From positions 1 through 37,466 of the forward strand of contig QMIW01000040.1 in NCBI GenBank assembly GCA_024434165.1: a stretch of DNA of 37,466 bases, written 5' to 3'. Numbering within the stretch: position 1 is the first letter of the stretch; each line of letters begins with the position of its first letter. This DNA is from Chloroflexota bacterium. GTDB taxonomy: Bacteria > Chloroflexota > Anaerolineae > Anaerolineales > Villigracilaceae. The notes under the pieces are model-generated. The model was not told where the DNA came from. It searched no databases and was given only the letters and a program-made list of their open reading frames with translations. The position numbers and the translations under genes were made by a program. Shown one piece after another: positions 25,841-33,434 of the stretch.

Positions 25841-25993
25841 CCAACAATGCGTGAAGCAGATGCAGCACGGCATGAGCGCGCCTTGCTCTGTCTCATTTAT
25901 TGGAAAGGATTAGACGCCATGACGCAGGATAAATACGCTGGGCTTGTTAAATTGTCAGATTCTTCTTTCCCCATCATCCGATTCCCAACCTAG
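25841..25993 (+). other. Partial third cassette site and 24-codon open frame
   Basis: CCAACAATGCGTG (25841-25853) repeats the opening of the two attC-like sites, and ATTAGAC near 25909 resembles a degraded right core. A 24-codon frame (ATG 25919 to TAG 25993, with AAAGGA upstream) follows at once. It may be the remnant of a truncated cassette gene; I cannot assign it. Confidence 0.4.
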
Positions 25994-26002
25994 GGACAGC
26001 CT

Positions 26003-26731
26003 TCACCGCCCCACCCTCCCCTCCACCATCTCCGCGAACCTGACCGAGTAACTCACCGCATCGAACAGCCAATAGCGCGAGGTGACCAGGTTTCGGTCCA
26101 CGACGACGTGGGGAAAGGGGATTAACCCTTTTGAGTACTGCCTTCCGTCGCGTAGGGCGGCGCGGGTTTCATCCTCCACGTAGGCGTCGTAGGTGCGGAA
26201 GCGCCGCCCCAACAGCCAAAAGGTCGAGGCGTAGCCGATCATTTCCAAGCCTTTGGTCAGCGACGTGACCTTGTAATCGTAAATCACACTTTTGCCCGTC
26301 TCGGGGTCAATTGCGCGGGCAAGCACCAGCAAGCCGTGACAGATCGCGCCGATGCCTTTGTTCTGTTTGAAAAACCCCACCACCTTTTCCTGCAAAACCC
26401 TGCTTTCCAAAAACTGCTTCATGCCGGGGGCGTGTCCGCCCGTGAGCAAGATTGCGTCGTAATCGCCCGCATTGATCTCGTCATAGCGAATCGGTTTTCG
26501 ATATTCGGGCGCTTCGGTCATGCGTTTGTAATCGCGCAAGCCCATCGGACCCGCGCCGAGCGGTCCGCGCACGAAGCCCATCAGCAGGCGGTCATCCGCT
26601 TTGGCGACGTTTCCATGTTCGGTGGCGAAGGTCGCGCGCCAGCCGCGCTCCACGCACACGCGCCAGGGGGTGGCGGATTCGGTCGGGTCGAAATCGGAGT
26701 CAGGCAAAGGGATGAGGACGTGGGGTTTCAT
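26003..26731 (-). CDS. DJ-1/PfpI-family protein
   Basis: A 242-residue class I glutamine-amidotransferase-like protein. The nucleophile elbow is GIGAICHGLL with Cys131 and His132; LLTGGHAPGMKQFLE is the preceding loop, and MKPHVLIPLPDSDFDPTE the N-terminal strand. Members include chaperones, glyoxalases and hydrolases; the length and the DPTE segment suggest the Hsp31/PfpI side, but the exact activity cannot be read. Likely cytosolic. The start is placed at the ATG whose first base is 26731, because GGAGG lies 5 bases upstream; the longer reading from 26755 begins inside a palindrome. It is divergent from the PLP-enzyme gene at 26858. Confidence 0.85.
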   Translation of the reverse strand: MKPHVLIPLPDSDFDPTESATPWRVCVERGWRATFATEHGNVAKADDRLLMGFVRGPLGAGPMGLRDYKRMTEAPEYRKPIRYDEINAGDYDAILLTGGHAPGMKQFLESRVLQEKVVGFFKQNKGIGAICHGLLVLARAIDPETGKSVIYDYKVTSLTKGLEMIGYASTFWLLGRRFRTYDAYVEDETRAALRDGRQYSKGLIPFPHVVVDRNLVTSRYWLFDAVSYSVRFAEMVEGRVGR

Positions 26732-26746
26732 TATGCCTCCGGCTTT

Positions 26747-26774
26747 GTAACGCAAGTCTATAGACTTGCGTTAC
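26747..26774. repeat. Perfect 28-base palindrome, copy 2
   Basis: The left half GTAACGCAAGTCTA is followed by its exact reverse complement. It shares CAAGTCTATAGACTTG with the palindrome at 9765-9792, while the outer bases differ and have changed together in both arms. It lies between two divergent genes. Confidence 0.88.
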
Positions 26775-26788
26775 CTGCGCTGCAACAA

Positions 26789-26817
26789 TAGTCAAATTAT
26801 ATCCCGTCTGCTACAAT
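26789..26817 (+). promoter_or_regulatory. Promoter for the D-threonine-aldolase-like gene
   Basis: TAGTCA (4 of 6 to TTGACA) and TACAAT with a 17-base spacer, 40 bases before the ATG at 26858. Confidence 0.5.
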
Positions 26818-26857
26818 AGCAACACCAATCACCCAACCCAGTGTTATCAAAACCAGC

Positions 26858-28078
26858 ATGGCGTTTACCAATCAACGGTACGAGACCTTGCGCGACCTGT
26901 TCAAGAACCAGAGACTGCCTCTGGCGTTCGTTGATTTGGATGCCTTCGATGACAACGTGGATTACGCCGCATCGCTGGCGAAACAAGCGGGGAAGACGCT
27001 GCGCCTCGGAACCAAGTCCCTGCGCTGTTTGCCCTTAATGGAGCGGGTCCTCGCCCATGCCTCCCGCGCCTTTCGCGGCTTCCTGACCTTCACCGCCGAA
27101 GAGACCGCCTTCCTCGCGGACAGGGGTCACGACGATTTTCTGCTCGCCTACCCCACCGTCCAACGCGAAGATATGAACATCCTTGCCTGGGTTGCCCGCA
27201 AGGGAAAACAGCTCTCGGTCATGGTGGATTCGCCCGAACACTTGCAAGTTTTGGATGAAGCGGGGAAAGCGCATCACGCTGCCTTTCATGTCTGTCTCGA
27301 AATTGACATGGCATACCGCCCGCTTGGGAACGATGTATTGCACCTCGGCTTGCGGCGCAGTCCCATCCGCACGGTGGAGCAGGCGGTGGAACTGGTTCGG
27401 TTTGCGAAGACGTTATCGAACGTGAAGATTGATTCGATCATGGGCTACGAAGGTCACATTGCGGGGACGAACGACGATGTGCCAGGTCAGGGAATCAAGA
27501 ACGCCATCCTGCGCGGACTCAAAAAGGCATCGGTGAGGGAACTCTCGAATAGACGCCGAGCAGTTGTCGGCGGAGTCAGAGGCGAAGGCGTCATGCTGCG
27601 ATTCGTCAACGGCGGGGGGAGCGGCAGCCTCGTCTCCACGCTTCAGGATGAATCCGTCACAGAAGGAACGATTGGCTCAGGCTTGTATGCGTCGGGTTTG
27701 TTCCATTATTTCAAGGAAGTGCATTTTCAACCCTCGGCGTTCTTTGCATTGCAGGTAGTGAGAAAACCGAAGGCGGGCATGGTGACGTGCGCGGGCGGCG
27801 GGTATGTCGCTTCGGGCGCGATGGACAAAAGCAAACTGCCCCTGCCTGTGATGCCCGTCGGGTTGAAGTATGTGGATTTGGAAGGCGCAGGCGAAGTGCA
27901 GACTCCGTTGGTGTTGCCGCAGGGCTGTCCGACGTTACATTTGGGCGACCCTGTGTTCTTTCAACATGCGAAGGCGGGGGAGTTGTGCGAACGGTTCAAT
28001 GAATTGATCCTGATTCAAGGAGGAAAGATTGTTGAGACTGTGAAAACGTATCGAGGAGAAGGGTTCGCGTTTTTGTAA
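26858..28078 (+). CDS. D-threonine aldolase / D-serine dehydratase-like PLP enzyme
   Basis: A 406-residue fold-type III PLP protein (alanine-racemase-like barrel). LPLAFVDLDAFDDNVDYAAS begins the barrel, and Lys53 in TLRLGTKSL is the expected Schiff-base lysine. The C-terminal domain has GDPVFFQHAKAGELCERFN, which may correspond to the metal-binding His...Cys/Asp region of this group. It probably acts on a D-beta-hydroxy-amino acid by aldol cleavage or deamination; the substrate is not evident. Cytosolic. No gene follows closely in an operon: a hairpin repeat separates it from the transporter gene. Confidence 0.82.
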   Translation: MAFTNQRYETLRDLFKNQRLPLAFVDLDAFDDNVDYAASLAKQAGKTLRLGTKSLRCLPLMERVLAHASRAFRGFLTFTAEETAFLADRGHDDFLLAYPTVQREDMNILAWVARKGKQLSVMVDSPEHLQVLDEAGKAHHAAFHVCLEIDMAYRPLGNDVLHLGLRRSPIRTVEQAVELVRFAKTLSNVKIDSIMGYEGHIAGTNDDVPGQGIKNAILRGLKKASVRELSNRRRAVVGGVRGEGVMLRFVNGGGSGSLVSTLQDESVTEGTIGSGLYASGLFHYFKEVHFQPSAFFALQVVRKPKAGMVTCAGGGYVASGAMDKSKLPLPVMPVGLKYVDLEGAGEVQTPLVLPQGCPTLHLGDPVFFQHAKAGELCERFNELILIQGGKIVETVKTYRGEGFAFL

Positions 28079-28079
28079 C

Positions 28080-28150
28080 ACCCTCACCCTAACCCTCTCC
28101 CAAAAGGAGAGGGGACTCCCTTCCCCCTTCGGGGGAAGGGCTGGGGATGA
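28080..28150 (+). repeat. CCCTCACCCT hairpin repeat, copy 2
   Basis: Two stems in a row: CCTCTCC/GGAGAGG with loop CAAAA, and CCCTTCCCCC/GGGGGAAGGG around TTC. The same family as 12888-12923. It may also act as a message 3' end. Confidence 0.75.
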
Positions 28151-28176
28151 GGGACAAACCGCCAAAGGAGAATGCA

Positions 28177-29496
28177 ATGAGGATTCTAAAATTCATCAGT
28201 TATTCGTTCGGCAACTTTGCCAACACCATCGCCTATCAGGTGTTCGGCAACCGCATCAATTTCTATTATGTGGACGTGATGGGACTCAACGCCAGCGTGG
28301 CGGGGATTTTGTGGAGCATTTATGGTCTGTGGAATGCGATCAACGACCCGCTCATGGGACAGGTCTCCGACCGCACGCGCTCGAAATTCGGGCGGCGCGT
28401 GCCGTACGTGGCGATCGGCGCGATTCCCTTGGGGCTGTCGTTCTTCTTCCTGTGGACTCCGCCTTCGCAAAGTCCGTGGCTGCTGGCGGCGTATTTTTTG
28501 ATGATCCTGTTCATCTTCGATACGCTCTACAGCCTGACGATCATCGCCTACAACTCGCTCTTTCCCGAAGTCGCCCCCACGCCGCGCGACCGCATTGACC
28601 TTTCCGCCACACGCGAAATCCTGGCGACGGTGGCATTGCTGGCTTCGTTCATCCTTGCGCCCATCATCGCGGAGGAGGTCGGCTATTTCACAATGGGCGC
28701 GATCATGGGCGTGTTGATCGCGGCGGGATATTTGGTTGCCATGATCGGCGTGAAGGAAAAGCCGATTGACGAATCGAAGGAACAGGCGTTTGGGCTGGGG
28801 CACTCGCTGAAGATCGTGCTGGCAAACCGCGCCTTTCGCTGGTTCCTCGGCGCGAACATTTCAAAGGAATACATCTGGCTGCTGCTGGCGGCGATGCTCC
28901 CGTTCTGGCGCAAGTATGCGCTGGGCATTCAAGGCGATGTAAATGTATTCGGCGCGACGCTCAGCGGCGGCGACGCGGAGGCGGTCCTGCTCGGCGTGCC
29001 GATTTTGCTGACGATTCCCTTCGTGTTGATCTGGCGTCCGATTGTGTCGAAACTCGGCTACCGCAAAACCTGGATCATCGGTTCGTTCACCTTCCTCCCT
29101 GGCTTGCTGGTGATGACCTTCGCCCGCGATTTTTACACGGGTCTGCTCGGCACCATCCTCACCATCCCTGGTCTCGCCAACTCGATGATCATGCCCTTCC
29201 CCATCATCTCGGAAATCATTGACGAAGATGCAAAACTCGAGCACGGCTTCCGCCGCGAGGGCTTGTTCTTCGGCATGAACGGCGGCATCGTCAAACTGGC
29301 TTTCTCGGCGCAGGGGATTCTCTTCGCCATCGTCACCGCCGTCACTGGCTTTGCGGAAGGCTCGCCCGTGCAGACCGAGACCGCCATCTGGGGCATCCGT
29401 TTCCTGATCGGCGTTACGCCCGCCATCGCCGCATTGCTGGTCGCGTTCTGCATGTGGAAGTACCCGCTCGGGCGCGAGACGATATCTACAAATTAA
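28177..29496 (+). CDS. GPH-family (MelB-like) MFS transporter
   Basis: A 439-residue inner-membrane transporter with about twelve hydrophobic segments. The N-terminal signature of the glycoside-pentoside-hexuronide:cation symporters is clear: FGNFANTIAYQVFGNR, then YGLWNAINDPLMGQVSDRTR with the conserved Asn-Asp-Pro and the loop RTRSKFGRRVPYV. The substrate is probably a sugar or glycoside moved with H+ or Na+, but it cannot be told from sequence. ATG 28177 is chosen because AAAGGAG lies 6 bases upstream; the reading from 28147 starts inside repeat sequence. It is followed by a hairpin repeat and then a small membrane-protein gene. Confidence 0.88.
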   Translation: MRILKFISYSFGNFANTIAYQVFGNRINFYYVDVMGLNASVAGILWSIYGLWNAINDPLMGQVSDRTRSKFGRRVPYVAIGAIPLGLSFFFLWTPPSQSPWLLAAYFLMILFIFDTLYSLTIIAYNSLFPEVAPTPRDRIDLSATREILATVALLASFILAPIIAEEVGYFTMGAIMGVLIAAGYLVAMIGVKEKPIDESKEQAFGLGHSLKIVLANRAFRWFLGANISKEYIWLLLAAMLPFWRKYALGIQGDVNVFGATLSGGDAEAVLLGVPILLTIPFVLIWRPIVSKLGYRKTWIIGSFTFLPGLLVMTFARDFYTGLLGTILTIPGLANSMIMPFPIISEIIDEDAKLEHGFRREGLFFGMNGGIVKLAFSAQGILFAIVTAVTGFAEGSPVQTETAIWGIRFLIGVTPAIAALLVAFCMWKYPLGRETISTN

Positions 29497-29565
29497 CCGC
29501 GAAGCACGCAAAGGACGCGAAGATTCTTTTTTAGGTTTCTTTGCGTTCTTAGCGTTCTTGGCGGT
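29496..29565. repeat. ACCGC...GCGGT imperfect hairpin repeat, copy 2
   Basis: The left arm starts ACCGCGAAGCACGCAAAG, the right arm ends TAGCGTTCTTGGCGGT, with a T-rich centre. Same type as 15033-15103. It starts on the stop codon of the transporter gene. Confidence 0.78.
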
Positions 29566-29586
29566 AAATCAATAAGGAGACTCATC

Positions 29587-29976
29587 ATGAACGAAGACAC
29601 CAAACTCACCTGGCTCAAGCGTGTGTTGATCTTCAAAATCCTCGTGGTCGCTTTGCTGTGGGGTCTGCCCACGCTGCTCGGACCTGCGTCCTTCCTGCAA
29701 ATGCTCGGCGAGGAGATTCCCAATCCGCCGTTTTACATGCGCATCTTCGGCGCGACGCAGATCGGTCTGGTCTTTCTGTACTGGCTGGCTTATCAGAATC
29801 CAGTGAAGAACCGCGACATCATCCGCTATGCCGTGTGGGATAACTCCGTCGCCTTCCTGACGATGATGGGCTACGCCGCCACCGTCGGCATCACCAATCC
29901 CACCGTGTGGCTCTCCGCCGCGCTGGTGTTGTTCTTCGCGGTTGCGTTCTATTTCTTGATTCCGAAAGCGAATTAG
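29587..29976 (+). CDS. Small four-helix membrane protein, unknown function
   Basis: I recognise no family with certainty. The 129 residues form about four hydrophobic segments (roughly 14-35, 50-68, 82-102, 104-125), a compact integral membrane protein without signal peptidase site. A conserved-looking loop is PPFYMRIFGATQIGLVFLYW. ATG 29587 follows AAGGAGACTC, a good site. It lies between a GPH transporter and a PLP decarboxylase; a functional link is not evident, and repeats on both sides suggest it is its own unit. Confidence 0.7.
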   Translation: MNEDTKLTWLKRVLIFKILVVALLWGLPTLLGPASFLQMLGEEIPNPPFYMRIFGATQIGLVFLYWLAYQNPVKNRDIIRYAVWDNSVAFLTMMGYAATVGITNPTVWLSAALVLFFAVAFYFLIPKAN

Positions 29977-30093
29977 ACCACAGACCATGGACGACAGACC
30001 ACCGTTCATCCATCGTCTATTGTCCACATCGTGCTGATACCTGAACTTCTTTCATCCTTCTTCCTTCATAATTCATCCTTCACAGGAGCCTCC
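29977..30093 (+). repeat. Word-like low-complexity spacer
   Basis: Purine-rich GACCACAGACCATGG-type words at 29977-30000 give way to pyrimidine-rich TTCATCC words (TCATCC or CATCC recurs about five times to 30080). No coding sign. The AGGAG near its end is the ribosome site of the next gene. Confidence 0.5.
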
Positions 30094-31524
30094 ATGCACA
30101 TCCCCCAAACAGGCTTGCCCAAGCAGGAAATCTTCTCAATTCTCCGATCTTACAAAGCCCGCGACATGGACTGGAAGGCGGGAAAGGTCTGGTGCTACGT
30201 CTACAATCCGGGCGAGGATCCCGCTGAAGTCACGCGCGAAGCGTACATGGAGTTCCTCACCGAAAACGGACTCGACCCGACCGTCTTCCCTTCGATGTTG
30301 AAACTAGAAACCGATGTCGTGCGCATGGTGATCAACTTATTGCGCGGCGACTCGAACGCCGTTGGACATCTCACCACCGGCGGCACGGAGAGCATCATGC
30401 TTGCCGTGAAAACCGCGCGCGACAAAGCCCGCGCCGAAAAGCCGCATATCAAAGAACCTGAGATGGTGCTGCCCAAGACCGCGCACGCCGCCTTTCACAA
30501 AGCCGCGCATTATCTGAGCGTGAAACCCGTCATCGTGGATATTGACCCGCAGACCTTCAAAGTCCGCGCGGAGGATATGGAGAAGGCGATCACCGAAAAC
30601 ACGATTTTGATGGTGGCGTCCGCGCCGAGTTATTCGCAAGGCGTGATTGACCCGATTGCAGACATCGGCAGGATTGCACAAAAGCACAACCTGCTCTTCC
30701 ATGTGGATGCGTGCGTGGGCGGCGTGCATCTTTCGTTCATGCGCAAGATGGGTTACGAACTTCCCGATTTCGATTTCACCGTTCCGGGCGTGACCTCCAT
30801 TTCGACCGACCTGCACAAATACGGCTATGCGGCGAAGGGCTGTTCGGTGATCATGTATCGCAGCAGGGAGATTCGCAAATATCAGATCTTCGCCTGCACC
30901 GACACCACCGCGTACACGCTCATCAATCCCACCGTGCTCAGCACAAAAGGTGGCGGTCCGTATGCGGGCGCGTGGGCGATCCTCAACTTCCTCGGCGAGG
31001 AAGGCTACATGCGCATCATCCAGACCGTGCAGGAAGCGACCCAAAAATTGATCGCGGGCATCAACGCCATTCCCGAACTGCGCGTGCTGGGCGCGCCTGC
31101 CATGAGCATGTTCTCGTTCGCTTCGGATTCGATCAACGTCTATCAACTTGCAGATGAGATGGGCAAACGCGGCTGGTACCTGCAGGGACAGTTCTCCACG
31201 CCTCTGACTCCCCGCAACCTGCACATCTCCGTCAACTTTGGCAACGCCCAAAACGTGGACGCCCTGCTGAAAGACCTGCGTGAATGTGTGGAGATTGTCA
31301 AGTCCAAAGAACCGATTGACTCGGATGCGATCCGCCAGATGGTCGGCGCCGCGCTTCAAGGTCCGGACCCCGAGGCGGCGTTTGGTCAACTCGCCGCATC
31401 CGCCGGGCTGACGGGCACCGACCTCCCCAGCGAGATGGCGTTCATCAACGAGGTCATGGATGCTTTGCCGGATTCCATCTGCAATGTATTTTTGATCAAT
31501 TACTTCAATGATTTATATGTATAA
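30094..31524 (+). CDS. Sphingosine-1-phosphate lyase-like PLP decarboxylase
   Basis: A 476-residue fold-type I PLP enzyme of the group-II decarboxylase superfamily, closest by motif to sphingosine-1-phosphate lyase. His241-Lys242 in STDLHKYGYAAKG is the cofactor lysine site; LTTGGTESIMLAVKTARD is the phosphate-binding loop, and HVDACVGGVHLSF carries the Asp that contacts the pyridine. Known bacterial homologues cleave sphingosine phosphates, but glutamate- or other amino-acid-decarboxylase activity is also possible. No membrane anchor is seen, unlike the eukaryotic lyases. ATG 30094 is chosen for AGGAG 6 bases upstream; the reading from 30031 begins in low-complexity spacer. The C-terminal 90 residues extend beyond the core fold. 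Confidence 0.82.
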   Translation: MHIPQTGLPKQEIFSILRSYKARDMDWKAGKVWCYVYNPGEDPAEVTREAYMEFLTENGLDPTVFPSMLKLETDVVRMVINLLRGDSNAVGHLTTGGTESIMLAVKTARDKARAEKPHIKEPEMVLPKTAHAAFHKAAHYLSVKPVIVDIDPQTFKVRAEDMEKAITENTILMVASAPSYSQGVIDPIADIGRIAQKHNLLFHVDACVGGVHLSFMRKMGYELPDFDFTVPGVTSISTDLHKYGYAAKGCSVIMYRSREIRKYQIFACTDTTAYTLINPTVLSTKGGGPYAGAWAILNFLGEEGYMRIIQTVQEATQKLIAGINAIPELRVLGAPAMSMFSFASDSINVYQLADEMGKRGWYLQGQFSTPLTPRNLHISVNFGNAQNVDALLKDLRECVEIVKSKEPIDSDAIRQMVGAALQGPDPEAAFGQLAASAGLTGTDLPSEMAFINEVMDALPDSICNVFLINYFNDLYV

Positions 31525-31525
31525 T
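31520..31525 (+). promoter_or_regulatory. Consensus -10 box (TATAAT) for the lipoprotein gene
   Basis: A perfect TATAAT overlaps the stop of the decarboxylase gene, 30 bases before the ATG at 31556. The -35 side is weak (TTGATC lies 22 bases upstream). Confidence 0.45.
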
Positions 31526-31555
31526 CCTGTCAATAATTACAAGTAAGGAGTTGAG

Positions 31556-32287
31556 ATGAACACGAAACATCGGGTTGTCCTTGTCCTGATCACCGCCATT
31601 GTCATGCTGGCGTGCAATACCCTGACTCAATCGGGAAGCGACCAGCCTCCCACCAGCGCGCCGATTATTTCCACCATCCCCGCCCTTCCGACGGTCATCG
31701 AAGAACAGCCGCCGGCGACCGTGCTATTTACGGATGACTTCAGCGTGCCGAGCGTTGAAATGGAAACGTACTCGGGGGAGGACGGCAGTTCCGGCACGGA
31801 AAACGGGGTGTATGTCGTGCGGTCAACAGGCAGTTTGTGGCAGTGGGGCAAGTCTGAGAGCGAATTTGCCGACGCGGTCATCGAAGTGGACGCGAAAATG
31901 GTGACCGGTCCCGCCAACAACAACGTCGGCTTTGGCGTGGTCTGCCGCCTCTTCGTCCGCGACGATACTTCGGTGGATGGATACATGCTCGCCATCAGCG
32001 CCGACGGGTATTACACCATTCGCAGTATTGCCGCCAGCAACATGAGCGCGCTCGTGGATTGGACGTTTTCAGACACCGTGAACCAGGGCAATGCCACCAA
32101 CCGCATCCGCGCCACGTGCAATGGAAATGAATTGACGCTCGAGGTGAACGGAGAAGTGATCGCCTCCGCGGATGCGATCGCCGGCGGGTCGCAATCCGGT
32201 GCGATTGCCTTTTCCGCGATCTCCTTCGAGACAGACAACCCGGTTGCCGAGGTACATTTCGATAACCTGGTCGTGAGCCGGCCATAG
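31556..32287 (+). CDS. Secreted lipoprotein with LamG/GH16-like sandwich domain
   Basis: A 243-residue exported protein. The signal peptide ends in a lipobox VMLAC with Cys20 as the lipidated residue, followed by a Ser/Thr/Pro-rich tether (about 21-55). The rest (about 60-243) has alternating strands of a concanavalin-like sandwich (DDFSVPS, NGVYVVRSTG, NNVGFGVVCRL, GEVIASADAIAGGS, VAEVHFDNLVVS), as in DUF1080/LamG-type carbohydrate-binding domains. The ligand is unknown. ATG 31556 follows AAGGAG. It is convergent with the ATP-grasp gene, and a bidirectional terminator lies between them. Confidence 0.78.
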   Translation: MNTKHRVVLVLITAIVMLACNTLTQSGSDQPPTSAPIISTIPALPTVIEEQPPATVLFTDDFSVPSVEMETYSGEDGSSGTENGVYVVRSTGSLWQWGKSESEFADAVIEVDAKMVTGPANNNVGFGVVCRLFVRDDTSVDGYMLAISADGYYTIRSIAASNMSALVDWTFSDTVNQGNATNRIRATCNGNELTLEVNGEVIASADAIAGGSQSGAIAFSAISFETDNPVAEVHFDNLVVSRP

Positions 32288-32297
32288 TTGCGAAAAA

Positions 32298-32328
32298 AAG
32301 AAAGGCACGCCGATGGCGTGCCTTTCTT
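32298..32328. terminator. Bidirectional rho-independent terminator
   Basis: A stem of 14 base pairs (core AAAGGCACGCC/GGCGTGCCTTT with a GAT loop), with A-rich sequence on the left and T-rich on the right, so it can stop transcripts from both convergent genes. Confidence 0.9.
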
Positions 32329-32333
32329 TGCTT

Positions 32334-33305
32334 TTATTGAGCCGCGCGCATTTTCTGGCGGACGAACGCCGTTTTGATAATGCGGTCGAAAAACCCCTTG
32401 TAGCCTTCGGGGTCGTACAGAATCATGTAGTCGGCGGGACCGTATTCCTTGGGAGGCAGCATGATGGCGGGGTTGGGGTTGATCTCCAAAATGAACAACT
32501 CGCCCTTCTCGTTCATGCGAACATCGCAGCGACCGTAGCCGGAAACGCCCATGGCCAGGAACATGCGCCTGCCCGTTTCTTGAATTCGCGCCTTCAACTC
32601 CGGGTCGGTCACCTCCTTGAAGTCGAAGGGGACGTTGTAATCCCATTTGATGTCGGTATGCCAGAACTCCTCGCCGGGAGGGAAGACCAACTCGGCAGGC
32701 GGGTACACGAACGGCTGACGCAGGTCGTCGGGGTTATCCACCACCAGCACGTTGAACTCCCTGCCCACGATGAATTCCTCCATGCGCGCCGCGCCAAACT
32801 CCGAGCAGATTCGCTCCACCTGCGCCAGGACCTGTTCGAGCGTATCCGCGCGCGATTCGCGGAACATGCCCGTGCTGCCGTAGCTTTTGGGATGTTTGAC
32901 CATGATGGGGAAACGCAAATTCCCGACAAGCTGCCGCGCCTCTTCCACACCATGAACGCGGTAGCCTTTTGCAAAACCAATTCCATTCGCGTCGGCAACC
33001 GCCTGCATTTCTTCGCGGGTCGGGTCGAAACAGCGCGAGTCCGCGCCGGTGAAGGGCAGGTTGAGCGTCTCCAGCGCCTGAACCACTTCAATGGCATGAT
33101 AGCCCAGTTCTTTATCCTCCTCATCCTCGAACTCGTAGCCTTCGCAGATGTTCAAAAAGACGTCGAATTCGTTCGACTCCGCCAGCGCCCGGATCTTCTC
33201 GAACACGGGAGCGGTCAGGGTGACCATCTTCCAATCGAAATCCTTCAGGTAGGGAGAGGGATCGAAATCCTCGATCTCCTCATCGGACAAAACACAGACG
33301 CGCAT
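32334..33305 (-). CDS. ATP-grasp ligase, D-Ala-D-Ala ligase-like
   Basis: A 323-residue ATP-grasp protein. The N-terminal domain is MRVCVLSDEEIEDFD with FDVFLNICEGYEF; the central domain has FPIMVKHPKSYGSTGM and MEEFIVGREFNVLVVD for nucleotide binding; the end has RCDVRMNEKGELFILEINPNPAI with the metal-binding Glu and Asn. It resembles D-alanine-D-alanine ligases and related peptide or amino-acid ligases, but the substrate pockets cannot be read, so it may ligate another amino acid. The start with first base 33305 is chosen because GGAG precedes it; longer reading into 33380 lacks support. Transcribed from its own promoter, away from the SIS gene. Confidence 0.82.
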   Translation of the reverse strand: MRVCVLSDEEIEDFDPSPYLKDFDWKMVTLTAPVFEKIRALAESNEFDVFLNICEGYEFEDEEDKELGYHAIEVVQALETLNLPFTGADSRCFDPTREEMQAVADANGIGFAKGYRVHGVEEARQLVGNLRFPIMVKHPKSYGSTGMFRESRADTLEQVLAQVERICSEFGAARMEEFIVGREFNVLVVDNPDDLRQPFVYPPAELVFPPGEEFWHTDIKWDYNVPFDFKEVTDPELKARIQETGRRMFLAMGVSGYGRCDVRMNEKGELFILEINPNPAIMLPPKEYGPADYMILYDPEGYKGFFDRIIKTAFVRQKMRAAQ

Positions 33306-33372
33306 AGGGGCTCCTGATTTTTTGGAATCGCACAGCGGCAATCGCACCAAAGGATTGTCAACCTGCGTTTGC

Positions 33373-33400
33373 ATTATCACGCAAAAATATTCCGATGCAA
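33373..33400 (-). promoter_or_regulatory. Promoter for the ATP-grasp gene
   Basis: On the minus strand TTGCAT (33400-33395) and GATAAT (33378-33373) are 16 bases apart, about 67 bases upstream of the ATG. Confidence 0.5.
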
Positions 33401-33434
33401 TAATTTTTAAGAAAAAAAGGCAGACAGTCCAACC

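Noticed and set aside
25607-25873. Open frames crossing the second attC-like site
   Set aside because: They run through the conserved recombination-site repeat on either strand and show no protein family features.
32313-33317. A 334-codon plus-strand open frame opposite the ATP-grasp gene
   Set aside because: The minus strand encodes an intact ATP-grasp protein with metal and nucleotide motifs and a ribosome site; the plus-strand frame has none and starts inside a terminator region.
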